NCBI GenBank assembly: GCA_963737835.1
Contig: CAVTUH010000001.1
Location: forward strand, 124,001-188,000
From: Palsa-1248 sp963737835
Lineage (GTDB): Bacteria > Gemmatimonadota > Gemmatimonadetes > Gemmatimonadales > Gemmatimonadaceae
Direction of reading: 5' to 3'
DNA length: 64,000 nt
Below, piece by piece: positions 17,787 through 27,221 of the stretch. The notes beneath the pieces are model-generated. The model saw only the letters and a program-made list of their open reading frames with translations, ran no database searches and was not told where the DNA came from. Each line of letters begins with the position of its first letter. Position 1 is the first letter of the stretch. The translations under genes and the position numbers were made by a program.

Positions 17787-20144
17787 CTATGGCAATGCGA
17801 ACGACACAATATTCGAGCCCGCGGCCACCGCGACGTACTGCTTGCCGTCCACCGCGTACGTCATCGGCGATGCGCGAAAGGATTCGCTGGTCTGGAAGTG
17901 CCAGAGAGGGACGCCTGTTCTCGCGTTGACAGCGGCGAGCGCACCACTGTCGTCCCCGTAGAACACGAGACCGCCGGCGGTGGCGAGTACGCCGCCCCAG
18001 CTATTCCCTTCCCCGACTTGTGGGACCTCCCACACAGTCTTGCCCGTCTGCAGGTCGAGCGCACGCAGAAACTTCTCGCGATGCTCGCCTGGCACTCGGC
18101 TGCTTGCACCGCCGTAAAACGACTCGCCCTGTTGCCACCACGCGCTGGACTTGCTGTAGATGCTGCACGCCTCGAGGGCCATGACATAGAACAACCCGGT
18201 CGCTGGACTGTAGGCCGTCGACATCCAGTTGGAGGCACCCTCGACAGACGGACACACCTTGACTCCCTGCACGGTCGGCTCGGAGCCCGGCAGCACGTGC
18301 GGCTTCCCATCTGCACCCACGCCATCCGACCACGTGAGCTTGTGCACGAACGGTGTGGCAAGGAGCACCTCGCCTGTCGTGCGATCGAGCACGTAGAAGA
18401 ATCCGTTGCGATTGGCCTGTGCGAGCAGTTTGCGCGGGCGGCCGTGAAACGTGGCGTCGAGCAGCAGCGGTGTCTGGGACGCGTCCCAGTCATGTTGGTC
18501 GTGGGGGGTGAACTGATAAAACCAGCGAAGCCTGCCGGTTGCCGGCTCGAGCGCGAGGACCGAGCTGGAATAGAGGTTGTCTCCGCGGCGCTCGTCGCCG
18601 TTGTAGTCCGGGCAGGGATTGCCTGTTGTCCAATAGAGCACATTCGTCGAGGCGTCGAACGTCCCGGTGAGCCACGCGGCGACGCATCCGTGCTCGATCG
18701 CGCGCCCCTGCCACGTCCGGGCGAGAGAATCTCCCGGTGCGGGCATAGTCCAGAATCGCCACACGTGCTCGCCCGTCGCCGCACGATACGCATCGATGAA
18801 CCCACGGTCGCCTTCGTCGCCGCCCGACGTACCGGACAGTACCAGGTCGTGCACGACCAGCGGCGCCGATGTCGCCCCGTAATGCTGATGAAAATCGGCC
18901 ATCTGCACATCCCACAGCAATCGACCATCGGTGCGCGACAGGGCGATGAGGTGCGCATGGTCGGTGACCATAAAGAGTCGATCATCGAGCAACGCCACCC
19001 CGCGGTTGATGGCGCCGCCCGCGTCTCCGATCACGCCTTTGGTCAGGGGTCGAGCGTAGTGCCAGATTTGGCGGCCAGTGCGCGCGTCGAGCGCAAACGC
19101 TTCGTTCGCGGCGGTGACGTACATGACGCCGCCCGCCACGACGGGCGTGACTTCGAGGCGTGTCGCGTCGGCTATGGGAAACATCCAGCGGGGCGCGACG
19201 CGTCGAACGTTGGCCGTGTCGATCTCGCGGAGCAGGCTATACCGATTCCCGGTGAGCGTGCCGTGATAGGTCGGCCAATCGCCCGGGCGCGGCGTCATCA
19301 CGGCGTCGAAGGGGAAGTCGTCGCTCGGTCCCGATGACTGGGTTCGCCCTGGCGTGAGCGGCTGGGCAGTCGTGGTCAGACGAGTCAGATACGCGACCAG
19401 GTCTTGTGCCTGGGCGGGCGTCGCGCGCGTCGCGGGCATGATCGAGCCCGGCTCCTGCGTCTCCTGCGCGATGTCGCTCTTGAGGAGGAGATGGAGATGG
19501 CCGGTCAGGTCCTCGAGCTGCAAGTCGTAGTTGCTCTCGTTCTTCGCGAGGCCGCGGATCGTGCGTCCATCGCGCAGCCGCACCGTCACGACCCGAAAGC
19601 CTGGAGCGACCTGTCCATTCGGATCGCGCAGCGTCGCTTCGATCCGCGAGAGCTTCTGCGAACCAGCAAGGTTGGACAGGTCCGGACCGAGTGCCCCGCC
19701 GCGGCCGGCGACGGTGTGGCACGCGGCGCATTGGCCGTCACCAAAGAAGTATCGCTCGCCAGCAGCGGAATCGCCCGTGGTCGGGTGTGCCGATGCGGGG
19801 GCGCGAAGGGCCATCACGTACGCCGCAATCGCGTCGAGCTCCTCGCGCGGCATCGTGAAGGCCGGCATCCCGCCAGCCGGAACGCCGTGGGTGACGATGT
19901 CGCGCAACCGGTCTGCCGACAGCGTCGCGATCCCGCTTCCGCCCTGTTCCGGTACGTCGACCAGATCCGGGCCGTGCTCGCCTCCTGCACCGTTGCCACC
20001 ATGGCACCCAGCGCACCGGGCGGAGAAGGCCGCGCGGCCGCTGTCCGTGAGTTCCTGCGCCTGGAGGCCACGCGACTCGCCAATCGTGCAGAGGATCGCC
20101 ACCGCGCCCAGCACGGCCGCCGCCGTCGGACACGCCTCGATCAT
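17787..20144 (-). CDS. PQQ-dependent dehydrogenase with two N-terminal cytochrome c domains
   Basis: The protein has 785 residues. The signal peptide is followed by two c-type heme sites, CAGCH (44-48, with Met93 in GGMPAF as likely axial ligand) and CAACH (139-143, with Met236 in GSIMPA). The C-terminal part (about 275-785) is an eight-bladed quinoprotein propeller with repeats such as LDARTGRQIWHY, LDRTTGEVLLATPF and VNARTGVPLWHF. Family members oxidise alcohols, aldehydes or sugars in the periplasm and pass electrons to heme. The N-terminal placement of two cytochrome domains is unlike most alcohol dehydrogenases, where the heme domain is C-terminal. The ATG overlaps the stop of the upstream CBM9-like gene by 4 bp, so the two are translated together. 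Confidence 0.9.
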   Translation of the reverse strand: MIEACPTAAAVLGAVAILCTIGESRGLQAQELTDSGRAAFSARCAGCHGGNGAGGEHGPDLVDVPEQGGSGIATLSADRLRDIVTHGVPAGGMPAFTMPREELDAIAAYVMALRAPASAHPTTGDSAAGERYFFGDGQCAACHTVAGRGGALGPDLSNLAGSQKLSRIEATLRDPNGQVAPGFRVVTVRLRDGRTIRGLAKNESNYDLQLEDLTGHLHLLLKSDIAQETQEPGSIMPATRATPAQAQDLVAYLTRLTTTAQPLTPGRTQSSGPSDDFPFDAVMTPRPGDWPTYHGTLTGNRYSLLREIDTANVRRVAPRWMFPIADATRLEVTPVVAGGVMYVTAANEAFALDARTGRQIWHYARPLTKGVIGDAGGAINRGVALLDDRLFMVTDHAHLIALSRTDGRLLWDVQMADFHQHYGATSAPLVVHDLVLSGTSGGDEGDRGFIDAYRAATGEHVWRFWTMPAPGDSLARTWQGRAIEHGCVAAWLTGTFDASTNVLYWTTGNPCPDYNGDERRGDNLYSSSVLALEPATGRLRWFYQFTPHDQHDWDASQTPLLLDATFHGRPRKLLAQANRNGFFYVLDRTTGEVLLATPFVHKLTWSDGVGADGKPHVLPGSEPTVQGVKVCPSVEGASNWMSTAYSPATGLFYVMALEACSIYSKSSAWWQQGESFYGGASSRVPGEHREKFLRALDLQTGKTVWEVPQVGEGNSWGGVLATAGGLVFYGDDSGALAAVNARTGVPLWHFQTSESFRASPMTYAVDGKQYVAVAAGSNIVSFALP

Positions 20145-20872
20145 TCAAACACCAACGTTCCGAAGTTCTCTGGCACGTGGTTGGGATCGCGGTCCACGAC
20201 GCAGGTCGGCTGCCAGCACATGAAGTGCCGCTGCGGATCGGCGCCGAGACCATCGGTCCGATACAGATTCATGCGCCACCGTGTCCCCGCGTGGACCGAG
20301 GCTGAGCTGATCGACGCGAGGGGAATTCGGGCCGCCGCGTACCACACATGGGTGGCCGGGTCGATATGCGCGGCCGTGGTCCATCCAGAGCGCCAACTCT
20401 CGTCATGCAGGTCACGATCGAGGTCGATCGCCAAGTCGATCCAGTCGCCGGTCGGTGCGATCTCGAACTCGCGATAGTGACGGATGTTCTGCCAGTCATC
20501 CCCGAGAAAGATCTCGACGACATCGCGGTCCCAGAGGTGAGATCGCGCATGCTGATTGTCGGCCGGCAGAAAGAGATTCAGCTCCATGTACGGGCATATG
20601 AACAGCAGATAGAGATCCGTGTCGGTCCAGAACGCGCGCACCTCGGTCTTCAACTTCGGATAGTCCATGGCTTTCGAGCAATCCATCGAAATCCGGGTCG
20701 TCGCGGCAGCGCGCCACATCTGGGAGGTCGGCTCCGTCGCGAGCGTGTTGGGCGCGGCGCGGTGTGGGACCGACAACGTCGCGGTCGGCTGCGAGACCGT
20801 ACACGGCGGCTGGGCCGCCGCCGTGCCTGCGGACAGCACCACAGCACCCAGCCAAGCTATCGACGTCCTCAA
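20141..20872 (-). CDS. Secreted protein with CBM9/DOMON-like domain
   Basis: The protein has 243 residues with a signal peptide (about 1-21, ending AAAQ). The remainder resembles the CBM9-like beta-sandwich: VRAFWTDTDLYLLFICPY, DVVEIFLGDDW, YREFEIAPTGDWIDLAID, and WRMNLYRTDG. Domains of this family bind sugars or, in DOMON relatives, heme. The short gap between signal and domain and the lack of a catalytic region point to a binding partner. It is the first gene of a two-gene operon with the PQQ dehydrogenase (ATGA overlap at 20141-20144), so it may present substrate to that enzyme or act in electron transfer. That role is inferred. Confidence 0.82.
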   Translation of the reverse strand: MRTSIAWLGAVVLSAGTAAAQPPCTVSQPTATLSVPHRAAPNTLATEPTSQMWRAAATTRISMDCSKAMDYPKLKTEVRAFWTDTDLYLLFICPYMELNLFLPADNQHARSHLWDRDVVEIFLGDDWQNIRHYREFEIAPTGDWIDLAIDLDRDLHDESWRSGWTTAAHIDPATHVWYAAARIPLASISSASVHAGTRWRMNLYRTDGLGADPQRHFMCWQPTCVVDRDPNHVPENFGTLVFE

Positions 20873-20957
20873 GGCTCCTCCGTGGAGATCGGAGGTGGAA
20901 AGACTATCGCCGCGGCGGATCGCGGGTTAGAGGCAGGGGCTAGACACGGAGTCTGGC

Positions 20958-21242
20958 CTACCGCGTGTCGGCCTTTCGGTCCTCGGACGCGGTTCCGGAC
21001 TGGTACGCCGAGAGGTCCGGGTGTTGTTGGAAACGGCCGCCGTATCGGCGGGCGACCTCAGCGCAAATCGGTGCCATGCGCGCGTCGACATCGCCGCCAT
21101 CCCGCCAGGCGCGGACGGCCTCCGCTATCTCGGCAGGTGGTTTGGTCCAGGCATCGCTCCACGCGTCGACAGCCATCGCGAACTCGGCAACCCCGATCGG
21201 CCGCTTGAGGCGCGCCTCCAACCGTACCCACTCGACACGCAT
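20958..21242 (-). CDS. Small cytoplasmic protein, unknown function
   Basis: The protein has 94 residues and no signal or membrane segment. The start at 21242 is chosen because GGGGGAG lies five bases upstream; a longer in-frame start at 21386 has no such site and adds low-quality sequence. The product is mostly helical (WVRLEARLKRPIGVAEFAMAVDAW, IAEAVRAWRDGGD). Family not recognised. It lies 85 bp upstream of the CBM9-PQQ operon in the same direction and could be its first gene. Confidence 0.6.
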   Translation of the reverse strand: MRVEWVRLEARLKRPIGVAEFAMAVDAWSDAWTKPPAEIAEAVRAWRDGGDVDARMAPICAEVARRYGGRFQQHPDLSAYQSGTASEDRKADTR

Positions 21243-21353
21243 CGTCTCCCCCGTCTGCTCCGTGGGTGGCGACTGGCCCGTTACTCGGGTTGGACTCGGC
21301 AAGGTGCCGTGGAGCAACTTGCAAGGCAAATAATGCAGAAAGTGGGTCTGCCT

Positions 21354-21372
21354 GGGGCGCATGTGCGCCCTA
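21354..21372. repeat. Short palindrome related to the REP family
   Basis: GGGGCGCA followed by TGTGCGCCC and TA. It is shorter than the other copies but shares the GGGGCG..CGCCCTA ends. It lies in the roughly 300-bp gap (21243-21542) between the divergent small gene and the orphan SusC. Otherwise nothing firm was seen in that gap. Confidence 0.5.
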
Positions 21373-21542
21373 GAGAGGAGAAGCACAGAAAATAGAAAGT
21401 AGACAACGGCCCAGGCAGCCGGTGGCGATGCGCCCGCTAATCGTCAGGGGCGACCGGGCAACTAGCGTTTGGTCCTCATCTGTGTTCGCGTTGTGTGTCG
21501 GTGGCCGGCACGCCGCGTGCGCTCGTCATATTTTCTCTGCCG

Positions 21543-24329
21543 ATGAACACCCCAGATCTGTCAGGTGGTCAACGCCGGCACTGGCTGGGAGCCGTCGTGG
21601 GCCTGAGTGTGCTTGCTGTCGCAGCTCCCCTGGTGGGAGCCGCGCAGGCAGCGCTCGCGCCAGATTCGGTGATCACCACGGGTCTTGTCACGACGACCGA
21701 CCCGCGGCACGCGACGCAAGCGATTGGGATCGTGGGACGCGACCAGCTGACCGTGGCGCCGGCTTCCACGGTCGAGGATGCTCTACAAGGGCAAATCGCC
21801 GGCGTTCTGGTGGAACAAAACAACGGTGGTGCGCCCGGCGGCGGCATGCAGGTACAGATCCGCGGCGTGGCATCGATCAACTCGGCCGCCCAGCCGCTGT
21901 ATGTCATCGATGGGGTGATCGCCAACAACGAGACGGTCAATTCCGGTCTCAACGCCGTGACGTCGGCCGGGCCGATGCCGTTGGCGCAGGACGTCGAGGA
22001 CAACAGCCCGAACCGCATCGCCGACATCAACCCCGCGGACATCGATCGGATCGAGGTGCTCAAGGGCCCCGCCGCTTCGGCGATCTACGGGTCGAAGGGC
22101 GCCGCCGGAGCTATTCTCGTCACCACCAGACGAGCAACAACGCCGCGTCCACAGTGGCAGCTCACAGGGCGCGTGGGCACCTACCTCCCGGCGAACACGC
22201 TGCCCTTGCGGGCCTTCCCGACGTACGAGAGCGCAAACGCCTGGTGGCGCAACGACGGCGAGCAGCCCGCCGACCTGCCGGTCACCCTCTACACGGGATA
22301 CCACAACTTCCAGAGTCAGCTGTATGGTGGCGGCGAGGCGTCGGGCGAGGGCGACCTCAGTGTCCGCGGAATCGCTGGAGGTACGAACTACTTCGGCTCG
22401 GTGTTGGCCAAGTACGACAACGGGGTCATGCAGAACACGGGCTATAACAAGCGGGCAGCCCGCATCAATCTCACGCAGACGCTGTCGCCCAGTCTGTCCG
22501 CCTCTGCGAGCCTGTACTATCAGCAGTCGCTGGCCGTGCGCGGCGTGAATGGCAACGACAACATTGGCATATCTCCCTACGATGTCTTCGCGACATCAGC
22601 GTCCTTCCTCGATCTCGATAAGCGCAACGCGAACGGCAGCTGGGTGATCAACCCATTCGCACCATCAAACCCGTTCGCGGACGCGGCCCTCATCGAGACG
22701 CCCACGTCGGTCAATCGGTTCATCGGCGGCGGGAGCTTTCGTTGGCTCGCGTACCGGCACGGGAACCAGTCGCTCCAGGTCTCGGTCGACGGCGGACTGG
22801 ACGTCGCGAGCCAACGCGACATGAACTACGCGCCCCCGTCTCTCGAAATCGAGGAGTTCAGCCCGTTGCCCGGTGTCGTCAATATCAATAAAGCACACAC
22901 CGGGTATGACAACGTCTCGGTCAATCTGGTTCACCACGCCGTACCCCTTCGCGATGTGGACGCCACATCGTCTATCGGGCTGTCACAAGACGATCGGGAG
23001 ACGACGAATCCCGATCAAGTCGGCGTTGGCCTTGCGCCGGGTGTGATGTCGCCTGACGCGGGGAAAATCGAGAGTCAGCTGGCGTATCGGTACCGCGCGC
23101 GATCGCAGGCGCTGTACGCGCAGGAGCAAGTAACGACACTGGCCAGCCGATTGGCGGTCGCGGCCGGCGTCACTGCGGAGCGCAGTGCCGTCAACGGCGA
23201 TTTCAGCGCCACCTATCTGTACCCGAAATTTGGCGCTTCCTATGAGCTGCCGAAGTTTCTCAGTGTCATTGACGAACTGAAACTCCGTGTCGCATACGGA
23301 GAGGCAGGCACGGCCCCCGGATACGGCTTCAGCTTCAACAACGCGCAGAACTTCTATGGCACACTGGCGGGTGAGGAGCGCGGCGTGGTCATCGGGCCCA
23401 ATCCCAATTCCAACATCTACTACCAGCTGGCCGACACGCACCTCCAGCCCGAGCGGAGCGCAGAGCTCGAGACCGGCTTCGACGCTATGTTGTTGCAGTC
23501 GCGCGCTCAGTTCTCCGCGACCGTGTACCAGAAGCGCGTGAGCAATCTGGTGGAGCTGACTCCCGCGCCCATTGCGCCGTCGTTTGCCGGCGGCGCAGCC
23601 AACGGCGGCACGTTCACCAATCAGGGCATCGAGTTGTCGCTCGCTGGATGGCCTCTCCAGCGGCCGTCCGGCCTGAGTTGGCTTGCTGGGCTGACGTTTG
23701 CCCGCAACTACAGCCGAGTGGATGCGCTGCCGGACGGTCCCTTCGCCATCGCCCCGCAGTTTGGTCGGTTCTATGGAACGTACTGGGCGCAGGTTGGCCG
23801 GTCGGTCTCCGAGATCGTGAACGTCTACCAGGGCGCGCCGGACGGTACGCCTCAACAAGTCGGGGATGCGCAACCCACGTTTGTGATGACATTGAGCAAT
23901 ACCTTCAGCTGGCACGGGTTCCGCCTGTATGGGCTCGTGGATTGGCATCGCGGGGGCAGCGTGATCAACGTGACCAACGCGTACTACGACAACGGGCTGT
24001 TCCTCCTCGCCGACTCAGCGGCTTCTCTGCGGCGGTTGGAGGCACTCGCGGAGGCAGAGATGCCCTATGTCGAGTCGGCGAGTTTTCTGAAGGTGCGCGA
24101 GATCACCGTGAGCTACGACGTGCCGCCGCGATTGCTCGGCCTCAGTCGCGGCATCCTACATGGCGCGCGACTGTCGGCCAGCGCCCACAACGTGTTCGCC
24201 GTTTTCCGCTATTCCGGGCTCGACCCGGAGGTCAGCAACTTCGGAAACACGCCGGTCACCCGCGGACAGGATGTGACGCCTTATCCACCGGCCCGCAGTT
24301 TCTTCCTGAGCGTCGATCTGAATATGTGA
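21543..24329 (+). CDS. Orphan SusC/RagA-like TonB-dependent outer-membrane porin (copy 3)
   Basis: The protein has 928 residues from the ATG at 21543, which places a normal signal peptide (about 10-36, ending GAAQA) at the N-terminus; a GTG at 21495 is an alternative. The mature protein goes directly to the plug (VEDALQGQIAGVLVEQNNGG.., QIRGVASIN, YVIDGVIANN, EVLKGPAASAIYGSKGAAG) and barrel, ending DPEVSNFGNTPVTRGQDVTPYPP..SVDLNM. It lacks the N-terminal carboxypeptidase-regulatory-like domain of the copies at 4-12 kb and has no SusD gene beside it. The frame is intact. It probably still imports a ligand by TonB energy, possibly with a SusD from elsewhere. No clear ribosome site precedes the start. 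Confidence 0.9.
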   Translation: MNTPDLSGGQRRHWLGAVVGLSVLAVAAPLVGAAQAALAPDSVITTGLVTTTDPRHATQAIGIVGRDQLTVAPASTVEDALQGQIAGVLVEQNNGGAPGGGMQVQIRGVASINSAAQPLYVIDGVIANNETVNSGLNAVTSAGPMPLAQDVEDNSPNRIADINPADIDRIEVLKGPAASAIYGSKGAAGAILVTTRRATTPRPQWQLTGRVGTYLPANTLPLRAFPTYESANAWWRNDGEQPADLPVTLYTGYHNFQSQLYGGGEASGEGDLSVRGIAGGTNYFGSVLAKYDNGVMQNTGYNKRAARINLTQTLSPSLSASASLYYQQSLAVRGVNGNDNIGISPYDVFATSASFLDLDKRNANGSWVINPFAPSNPFADAALIETPTSVNRFIGGGSFRWLAYRHGNQSLQVSVDGGLDVASQRDMNYAPPSLEIEEFSPLPGVVNINKAHTGYDNVSVNLVHHAVPLRDVDATSSIGLSQDDRETTNPDQVGVGLAPGVMSPDAGKIESQLAYRYRARSQALYAQEQVTTLASRLAVAAGVTAERSAVNGDFSATYLYPKFGASYELPKFLSVIDELKLRVAYGEAGTAPGYGFSFNNAQNFYGTLAGEERGVVIGPNPNSNIYYQLADTHLQPERSAELETGFDAMLLQSRAQFSATVYQKRVSNLVELTPAPIAPSFAGGAANGGTFTNQGIELSLAGWPLQRPSGLSWLAGLTFARNYSRVDALPDGPFAIAPQFGRFYGTYWAQVGRSVSEIVNVYQGAPDGTPQQVGDAQPTFVMTLSNTFSWHGFRLYGLVDWHRGGSVINVTNAYYDNGLFLLADSAASLRRLEALAEAEMPYVESASFLKVREITVSYDVPPRLLGLSRGILHGARLSASAHNVFAVFRYSGLDPEVSNFGNTPVTRGQDVTPYPPARSFFLSVDLNM

Positions 24330-24333
24330 GATG

Positions 24334-24446
24334 AGACGTTGGACGTTAGACGTTGGACGTTGGCGAAAACCTCAGGGCCAGTCACGCAGCCGCGTAGCTG
24401 GCCCTGAAGTTTGTTCTAACCTCCAACGTCTAACGTCCAACGTCTA
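24334..24446. repeat. Composite heptad/hairpin element, copy E3
   Basis: Inverted ACGTTRG arms flank a stem CTCAGGGCCAG (24371-24381) / CTGGCCCTGA (24398-24407) with A- and T-tracts outside. It fills the gap between the convergent SusC copy 3 and the SOD-like lipoprotein gene, starting 4 bp after the SusC stop and ending 4 bp before the opposing stop codon. It should act as a bidirectional terminator. Confidence 0.85.
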
Positions 24447-24450
24447 GCCT

Positions 24451-24969
24451 TCATGGCCCATACACTTCTTTCAGCGTGCCGCACGCCACGACATTGCCTT
24501 CGGAGCCAGGGTCCGTCCCCTGGTGGACTTCGATCACATAGGTCCCACCAGCAGGCGGATAAAAATTGAGGTTCGCGCGGAAAGTGATCTGCCCACTGTC
24601 GCCCACTGTGACGGGCGGATAGTTGGACTTGTTACCCATGAGGACGCCCATGCTACCGCACTTCCCCTCGTGGATGTGCCATATGTAGGTGCCGCGCGGG
24701 CCGCCGAGCGTCATGGCGATGACTGTCGTGTTGCCTCCCTGACTTCCGCTCATCGTGGCGATGCCGGTCACTGTGCCGTTGTTCGTCGGGTTGATTTCTG
24801 CTTTGAAGGCAGCGGCACCAGGCAAAGCGGTCCCTGCTGGGGCGTTGACCTCCCCCAATGACGTCGTCGGCGTCAGCGTTGCGGGCGCCTGCTGGCCCTG
24901 CTTGCCGCCACACGCAACTACACAGCAGACGATCGCTGCAGTCATGAAGGACGGGGTGACGGGTCGCAT
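24451..24969 (-). CDS. Lipoprotein with Cu/Zn-SOD/CHRD-like beta domain
   Basis: The protein has 172 residues. GGAGGA lies seven bases before the ATG at 24969, which rules out a longer in-frame start. The lipobox is CVVAC (Cys near 20). The domain shows features of the Cu/Zn superoxide dismutase or CHRD fold: GTVTGIATMSG, TYIWHIHEGKCGSMGV, PPVTVGDSGQITFRANL, and an end VVACGTL that resembles the SOD disulfide Cys-Gly. Only two of the expected His ligands (HIHE) are clear, so it may bind a metal without dismutase activity. It is the last gene before element E3 and lies downstream of an LVIVD lipoprotein gene. Confidence 0.78.
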   Translation of the reverse strand: MRPVTPSFMTAAIVCCVVACGGKQGQQAPATLTPTTSLGEVNAPAGTALPGAAAFKAEINPTNNGTVTGIATMSGSQGGNTTVIAMTLGGPRGTYIWHIHEGKCGSMGVLMGNKSNYPPVTVGDSGQITFRANLNFYPPAGGTYVIEVHQGTDPGSEGNVVACGTLKEVYGP

Positions 24970-25135
24970 GGCGAAATCCTCCAAAAATCCGTGTGACGAT
25001 AGGTGGCAGCGAGTGCCAAACCAGCGCCGCATTGCATACGGAACGCCGGCGCCGCGATGCTCAGGGGTCCTCTCCCTGTCGACCTTCAGCCACTAGCGGC
25101 CGAAGAGGGTCGCGCACGCTCTCGACAAACGAACC

Positions 25136-25167
25136 GACCCCCACGAGCACAAGTGCCCGTGGGGGTC
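25136..25167 (-). terminator. Hairpin after LVIVD lipoprotein E
   Basis: A 10-bp stem GACCCCCACG / CGTGGGGGTC with a 12-base loop lies about 50 bp past the stop of the gene at 25214. No strong T-run follows on the minus strand. Confidence 0.5.
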
Positions 25168-25213
25168 CGCCAATCATCTCCAGGTCGAGCCCAATCGGGC
25201 GGCCCGACGCGCC

Positions 25214-27112
25214 TCAGCTACCAGCGAGCTGCCGAACCTCAGAGGCGAGTAACCGCACCTTGGCCGCGTCCGCAGCGCCTGGCGCATCGCTGTCCAGTTG
25301 GGTGGCGAGCGCCGTCAGGGAAGCGCTCCGCTCCTGACCGGATTGCTGCTCAGCCTGTGCCAGCGACTGCGAGATGCGAGTCGAGACCTCAGGCGCGACG
25401 CCATGATCGCGGACGAGCTGGTCGACGTATGCTCGCGCCACCACGAAACTCGTTGGCCACACGAACTGCGGCTGGCCCTGCACGTTTTCGAAGTCCATGT
25501 GCACCAGCTTCGCCGCATCGATCTCGTTCTGCGAGATGAACCCGCTCGGCTTGAGCTGGAACAGGTCGACGCCGCGCGCCTCGTCAGAGCCGACGATATA
25601 CCCGTTGTACCAGTAGGCGGACCAGTAGCCGGCTGCGATCAATTTGGTCGCATCCATGGGTCCGCGATCGAAGAACGCGATCTCACGCGGGTGCGCCGGG
25701 TCCGTCCACTCGAAGACCGAGATGCCACCCTGATACCACGCCTGAACCATGATGTCGCGGCCCGGGATCGGAATGAGCGAGCCGTTGTGCGCAACACAGT
25801 TCTCTTCTGGCGTTTGCGGCGCTGACATCTTGTAGTAGCTCTGAAACGTCATGTTTCCGTTGGCGATCGTGTAGATCGCGTCCGCTCCCCACTCGTGCTT
25901 GTCGGTGACGCGGCACCGCGGCTGGGCGCCCCCGCCCCACTCATCCGAGAAGATCACCTTCGTCCCATCGTTGTTGAACGTCACGGAGTGCCACGCCGCC
26001 ATGTTGGTGTCCACGACGGCCCCGATGCGGACCGGCTGCGCCGGGTTCCGGATATCGAGCAGCAAGCCGTAGCCGCTGCACGCACCACCGGCCAAGCCGA
26101 CCGCGGGGTACGCGGTAATGTCGTGACACTGGGTGGGTCCCATTCCAGCCCAGCGGCGGAGCGTCGCCGCGGAAATACCAGCGCGCGCGAGTAGGACAGC
26201 TTGTGCGGCCGAATCAGCCGAGGACTCGCCATGTCGCTTCGCCTCGACGAGGTCGTGGAAGATGCGGGGCGAACTGACGATGTGTGCCTGCTCCGGGTGC
26301 TCGAGAGACACTTGAATCACTTCGATCCGGAACAAGGCCGTGTTCGGGTCCTGCTCGAGCTGACCCGACGTGCACTGCGCCAGCTCACCAGAGGGCCGCA
26401 CGTTCGCGGAGCCGGACACGTAGATGTATACGTTCGCGGGATCGTGTGGATCGGTCACCAGCGTATTGGTGTGCGAGCCACGGCAGGTCTGCACGACCGT
26501 GAGCGACTTGGGATGGTCGACGTCGCTGATGTCGTAGATGCGAATCCCGCGCGCCCGCTCAGCACTGATGGTGTCGGGCACCCCCTGGATGCCACAGTCG
26601 ATGCGGCCATTGGTCGCCTCCGCGGACACGAAGAGCAGATGTCCATAGACCGATACATCGCTCTGGGATCCGGGACACACGTATGCCGCCCGCAGCGACA
26701 GCTTCTGGGGATTCGACATATCCCAGATCTGCATGCCACTGTAATTGCCCTGGATGATGTAGTTGCCCCAGAACGCGAGATCGGAATTCTTGAGCCGCGA
26801 ATCCCCCGGCACGCTCGGGTTCGTGAAATCAGCGGAGGGCGGCGTCGTGGAGACGTGGCGCAGGTTCCAGATGGCCTCACCGGCGTCGTACCATCCCGCT
26901 TTCAGACCGACGCGCGGGTCGGGGTTCGGCGCGGTCATCGACATGTCGGCGGCCGGGGCCGGACTTGCGCCGGGTTGGGCTGATGTTCCCCCGTGAGTGC
27001 ACGCAGCTGCCGACGCCAGACACCACCCGGCCAGGAGCGAAGCGAGCGGCGCGCTGCTCCACCGCGCGCGCGAACGTCGAGACAGGAAATCGGATCTCAT
27101 ACCTGAGCCCAT
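25214..27112 (-). CDS. LVIVD-repeat beta-propeller lipoprotein (paralogue E)
   Basis: The protein has 632 residues (ATG at 27112; 27100 is also possible). The N-terminal signal carries a lipobox (SAAAC), then the family entry motif APNPDPRVGLKAG. The propeller region has LVIVD-type blades: NYIIQGNYSGMQIWDMSNPQKLSLRAAYV, GIRIYDISDVDHPKSLTVV, GISVFEWTDPAHPREIAFF. Eight Cys and several His motifs (CRGSHTNTL, QCHDIT, AAWHSVTFN, CVAHNGS) are shared with the four tandem paralogues at 33-41 kb, so disulfides and perhaps a metal site are likely. The C-terminal 60 residues form a helical tail. It is more divergent than the tandem copies (YDAGEAIWN for WDAGEAEWN). It follows the CocE-type gene. Confidence 0.85.
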   Translation of the reverse strand: MGSGMRSDFLSRRSRARWSSAPLASLLAGWCLASAAACTHGGTSAQPGASPAPAADMSMTAPNPDPRVGLKAGWYDAGEAIWNLRHVSTTPPSADFTNPSVPGDSRLKNSDLAFWGNYIIQGNYSGMQIWDMSNPQKLSLRAAYVCPGSQSDVSVYGHLLFVSAEATNGRIDCGIQGVPDTISAERARGIRIYDISDVDHPKSLTVVQTCRGSHTNTLVTDPHDPANVYIYVSGSANVRPSGELAQCTSGQLEQDPNTALFRIEVIQVSLEHPEQAHIVSSPRIFHDLVEAKRHGESSADSAAQAVLLARAGISAATLRRWAGMGPTQCHDITAYPAVGLAGGACSGYGLLLDIRNPAQPVRIGAVVDTNMAAWHSVTFNNDGTKVIFSDEWGGGAQPRCRVTDKHEWGADAIYTIANGNMTFQSYYKMSAPQTPEENCVAHNGSLIPIPGRDIMVQAWYQGGISVFEWTDPAHPREIAFFDRGPMDATKLIAAGYWSAYWYNGYIVGSDEARGVDLFQLKPSGFISQNEIDAAKLVHMDFENVQGQPQFVWPTSFVVARAYVDQLVRDHGVAPEVSTRISQSLAQAEQQSGQERSASLTALATQLDSDAPGAADAAKVRLLASEVRQLAGS

Positions 27113-27221
27113 GACGTGACAGGTGATTTGCGGGAAGGCGGCAGAACGTAGCGCCGACGGGCGGCGTTGGTAAGTGTCGCGCGCGCCGCCCGTCTTCAAC
27201 CATCAACTCCGGCTGGCGCTG

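Noticed and set aside
17742..19337. 531-residue open frame on the plus strand
   Set aside because: It is antisense to the PQQ dehydrogenase, which has heme and propeller motifs on the minus strand.
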